This document shows positions 14,164-15,437 of a stretch of DNA of 15,437 nucleotides, in pieces. Made by a program: the position numbers and the translations under genes. The notes under the pieces are model-generated. The model ran no database searches, was not told the DNA's origin, and saw nothing but the letters and a program-made list of their open reading frames with translations. This DNA comes from Oscillospiraceae bacterium (GTDB lineage Bacteria > Bacillota_A > Clostridia > Oscillospirales > Oscillospiraceae): NCBI GenBank assembly GCA_017936985.1, contig JAGBEM010000044.1, positions 1-15,437 on the forward strand. The letters run 5' to 3'. Each line of letters starts with the position of its first letter. Positions within the stretch are counted from its first letter, which is position 1.

Positions 14164-14191
14164 AAAAGAAGACAGATAGTTGCGGAGTCAA

Positions 14192-14218
14192 TGGGGGCGG
14201 AGAATCGTACCGCCCCCA
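14192..14218 (+). terminator. GC-rich hairpin between HD-GYP and VirB2-like genes
   Basis: TGGGGGCGG (14192-14200) pairs with CCGCCCCCA (14210-14218) around a 9-nt loop. There is no T-run; CAGCTTT follows, then the AAAGGAGG ribosome site. It may act as a partial terminator or mRNA-processing signal within an operon. Confidence 0.45.
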
Positions 14219-14239
14219 CAGCTTTAAAAGGAGGTACCC

Positions 14240-14581
14240 ATGAAAAAGCTTTACAGGCTATATGTTACCTGTCTCACGCTTATGCTCATGCTGACTGCAC
14301 TGACCGTTCCTGCCCTTGCTGTGGACGATATGTGGACAGTAGCAAATACCATTATCGTAGACGTTTACAGTAAGATTGCCGGTATCAGTACGGTTTTGGC
14401 CGGCCTGATGTCTGCTGTGGCTGTGGTGGGTGCAAAGCTCTCCAACAATCAGCACAAAGTAGATCAGGCGTGGGATTGGCTCAAGCGTATATGGATTGCT
14501 TGGGCCATCATCAACGGCATCGGGGCGTTCATTGCCTATGTCGCACCCCTGTTTAACGGTCTTGCAACTCTGACCCCGTAA
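14240..14581 (+). CDS. VirB2/TrbC-like pilin subunit
   Basis: A 113-residue protein with a signal peptide (about 1-27, ending VPALAVDD) and two hydrophobic helices, about 43-65 (AGISTVLAGLMSAVAVVGA) and about 84-108 (IWIAWAIINGIGAFIAYVA). A small exported protein with two membrane helices and a short polar loop (KLSNNQHKVDQAWDW) is the design of VirB2/TrbC pilins of type IV secretion systems, and the following gene is VirB6-like. In conjugation such pilins form the extracellular tube or, in Gram-positive systems, a channel component. It has an AAAGGAGG site at 14227-14234. Assignment is by size, topology and context; other small ICE membrane proteins are possible. Confidence 0.65.
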   Translation: MKKLYRLYVTCLTLMLMLTALTVPALAVDDMWTVANTIIVDVYSKIAGISTVLAGLMSAVAVVGAKLSNNQHKVDQAWDWLKRIWIAWAIINGIGAFIAYVAPLFNGLATLTP

Positions 14582-14609
14582 TGATTCCGCACAAGAGAGG
14601 TGTTACGCA

Positions 14610-14846
14610 ATGTACGATAGAACAAAGTATTTGAAACTGACGGAATTTGAGGCTTGCCAGATCGGGATACGCGCTGCAACGTATGTGGGCATACCCAAGC
14701 GGGATGTAGATCTGTTCGGTGCTGTATTCGATATCATGATAGAAAGCTATTTGAAAAGGCTGCAGGAAAACACTCCCACGGAGGAAAGCCCGTCTGGCAA
14801 AAAGCCAAGCATTCTTGCCAGTATAGAAGCAATCCCGCTTCCATAA
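14610..14846 (+). CDS. Small hypothetical protein of the conjugation operon
   Basis: A 78-residue soluble, mostly helical protein that I do not recognise. It starts MYDRTKYLKLTEFEACQIG and contains DLFGAVFDIMIESYLKRL (about 34-52), then a Pro/Ser-rich tail. No signal peptide or membrane segment is seen. An AGAGAGG site precedes ATG 14610. It lies between VirB2-like and VirB6-like genes, 28 nt after the first and 33 nt before the second, so it is co-transcribed. Confidence 0.65.
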   Translation: MYDRTKYLKLTEFEACQIGIRAATYVGIPKRDVDLFGAVFDIMIESYLKRLQENTPTEESPSGKKPSILASIEAIPLP

Positions 14847-14879
14847 GGCCACAGCTCAGGCAGGAAGGGGGTGTCCACA

Positions 14880-15437
14880 TTGCTTGAGCTGATTTTTCAA
14901 GGCTTCATGGAGTGGGCATATGGCCTTACTCTTGAATGCTGGCAATACTTTTCATCTTCCCTGCTTGACATTATGAGCATGGATTTTGCCTATTTGAAAA
15001 CCCATGTCCCGGTGATCGATGACATTATGCAGGTACTTATGGCTGTGGGCTGGGCGCTGCTGATTGGTAATCTGGTGTTTCAGGCGCTGAAAAGCATGGC
15101 GTCCGGTCTTGGCTTTGAAGGTGAAGATCCGAAACTGCTTTTTACCCGAACCTTCGTATTTTCCTTCCTCCTGCTGGCAAGTCCTCAAATCTGTGACATT
15201 GGGCTTAGTATGACTTCCAAGGTGATCGACCTGCTTCAGATACCCAACGCAGTCAATGTACAGCTTGTGGATGAGAGTGTATTCGGCTCTCTGACTGCGG
15301 CATGGCTGCTGGTCATTATCTTCGGAGTCATCATTATGTTCAAGGTATTCAAACTGCTGCTGGAGATTGCGGAGCGATACGTCATCCTTGCCATGCTGAC
15401 CATCACGGCACCGCTGGCCTTTTCCATGGGCGGCAGC
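14880..15437 (+). CDS. VirB6/TrbL-like conjugal transfer membrane protein, 3' end cut by window
   Basis: This frame begins with TTG at 14880, 8 nt after an AAGGGGG site (14865-14871), and stays open for 186 codons to the window end. The visible part starts MLELIFQGFMEWAYGLTLE and has at least four hydrophobic helices: about 47-68 (IMQVLMAVGWALLIGNLVF), 90-107 (FVFSFLLLASPQI), 138-160 (AAWLLVIIFGVIIMFKVF) and 166-183 (VILAMLTITAPLAF). The pattern resembles the VirB6/TrbL-type inner channel protein found in conjugative elements of Firmicutes, where the TAPLAF motif is common. It should form part of the type IV secretion channel in the cell membrane. Its end, and so its length, is unknown here. 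Confidence 0.7.
   Translation, partial: MLELIFQGFMEWAYGLTLECWQYFSSSLLDIMSMDFAYLKTHVPVIDDIMQVLMAVGWALLIGNLVFQALKSMASGLGFEGEDPKLLFTRTFVFSFLLLASPQICDIGLSMTSKVIDLLQIPNAVNVQLVDESVFGSLTAAWLLVIIFGVIIMFKVFKLLLEIAERYVILAMLTITAPLAFSMGGS

Larger units (their letters stand above)
91..15437. mobile_element. Integrative and conjugative element, left part (right end outside window)
   Basis: The support is the tRNA-Leu fragment at the left edge, excisionase-like wHTH genes, a ParA/ParB pair, a HigB-like toxin gene, a surface module with its own sortase, a VirB2-like pilin and the start of a VirB6/TrbL-like gene. This gene set is known from conjugative elements of gut Firmicutes. All recognised genes lie on the plus strand and point inward from the attachment site. 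Integrase, relaxase, coupling protein and VirB4 ATPase are not in the window, so the conjugative nature is inferred from the VirB-like genes and the context. The left border is most likely within 91-146; the right border is not seen. Confidence 0.8.

Overview
This window looks like the left end of an integrative and conjugative element (ICE) in a low-to-mid-GC gut Firmicute, probably a clostridial or Oscillospirales-type bacterium. The taxon is inferred from strong AAGGAGG-type ribosome sites, SLH and SpaA surface domains, a Gram-positive sortase, and ParA/ParB/VirB-like gene types. No species marker is present.

Layout. Positions 1-90 are probably host chromosome and fold into a near-perfect 63-nt hairpin. 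Positions 91-146 (minus strand) are the 3' half of a tRNA-Leu(CAA), cut exactly at the anticodon loop, which is the signature of a tRNA-targeted integration site. The element lies to the right and runs off the window. Positions 147-449 have no gene but hold a five-copy GGAGAGAAC repeat cluster and a hairpin over the ribosome site of the first gene. Positions 450-3042 form a tight maintenance operon: an excisionase-like wHTH protein, a protein with two such domains, ParA and ParB, closed by a strong terminator. Positions 3132-4005 hold an unknown protein, a HigB/Gp49-like toxin-like protein and a 21-codon remnant or micro-ORF.

Positions 4026-13417 form a large surface module. It encodes a signal-peptide/TM surface protein, a sortase, a small protein, an SLH-domain protein and a 2009-residue fibrous protein. 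The fibrous protein has an N-terminal thioester-like domain, 16 SpaA/Cna-B-type repeats all keeping the Lys/Glu/Asn isopeptide triad, a C-terminal domain and an LPKTG motif one residue from its end. Positions 13516-15437 hold an HD-GYP phosphodiesterase, a VirB2-like pilin, a small unknown protein and the start of a VirB6/TrbL-like channel protein, so the conjugation operon begins here.

How it may work (inference): the left genes control excision and maintenance, the middle builds a long covalently stabilised surface fibre with its own sortase and an SLH partner, plausibly for mating-pair contact or host adhesion, and the right genes build the type IV secretion channel. The HD-GYP enzyme may tie this to c-di-GMP. 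The integrase, relaxase, VirB4 and VirD4 are not in the window. The most unusual points are in the giant protein: a Lys where the thioester Gln is expected, a sorting signal with no membrane tail, one Cys-rich repeat and a higher-order block duplication.
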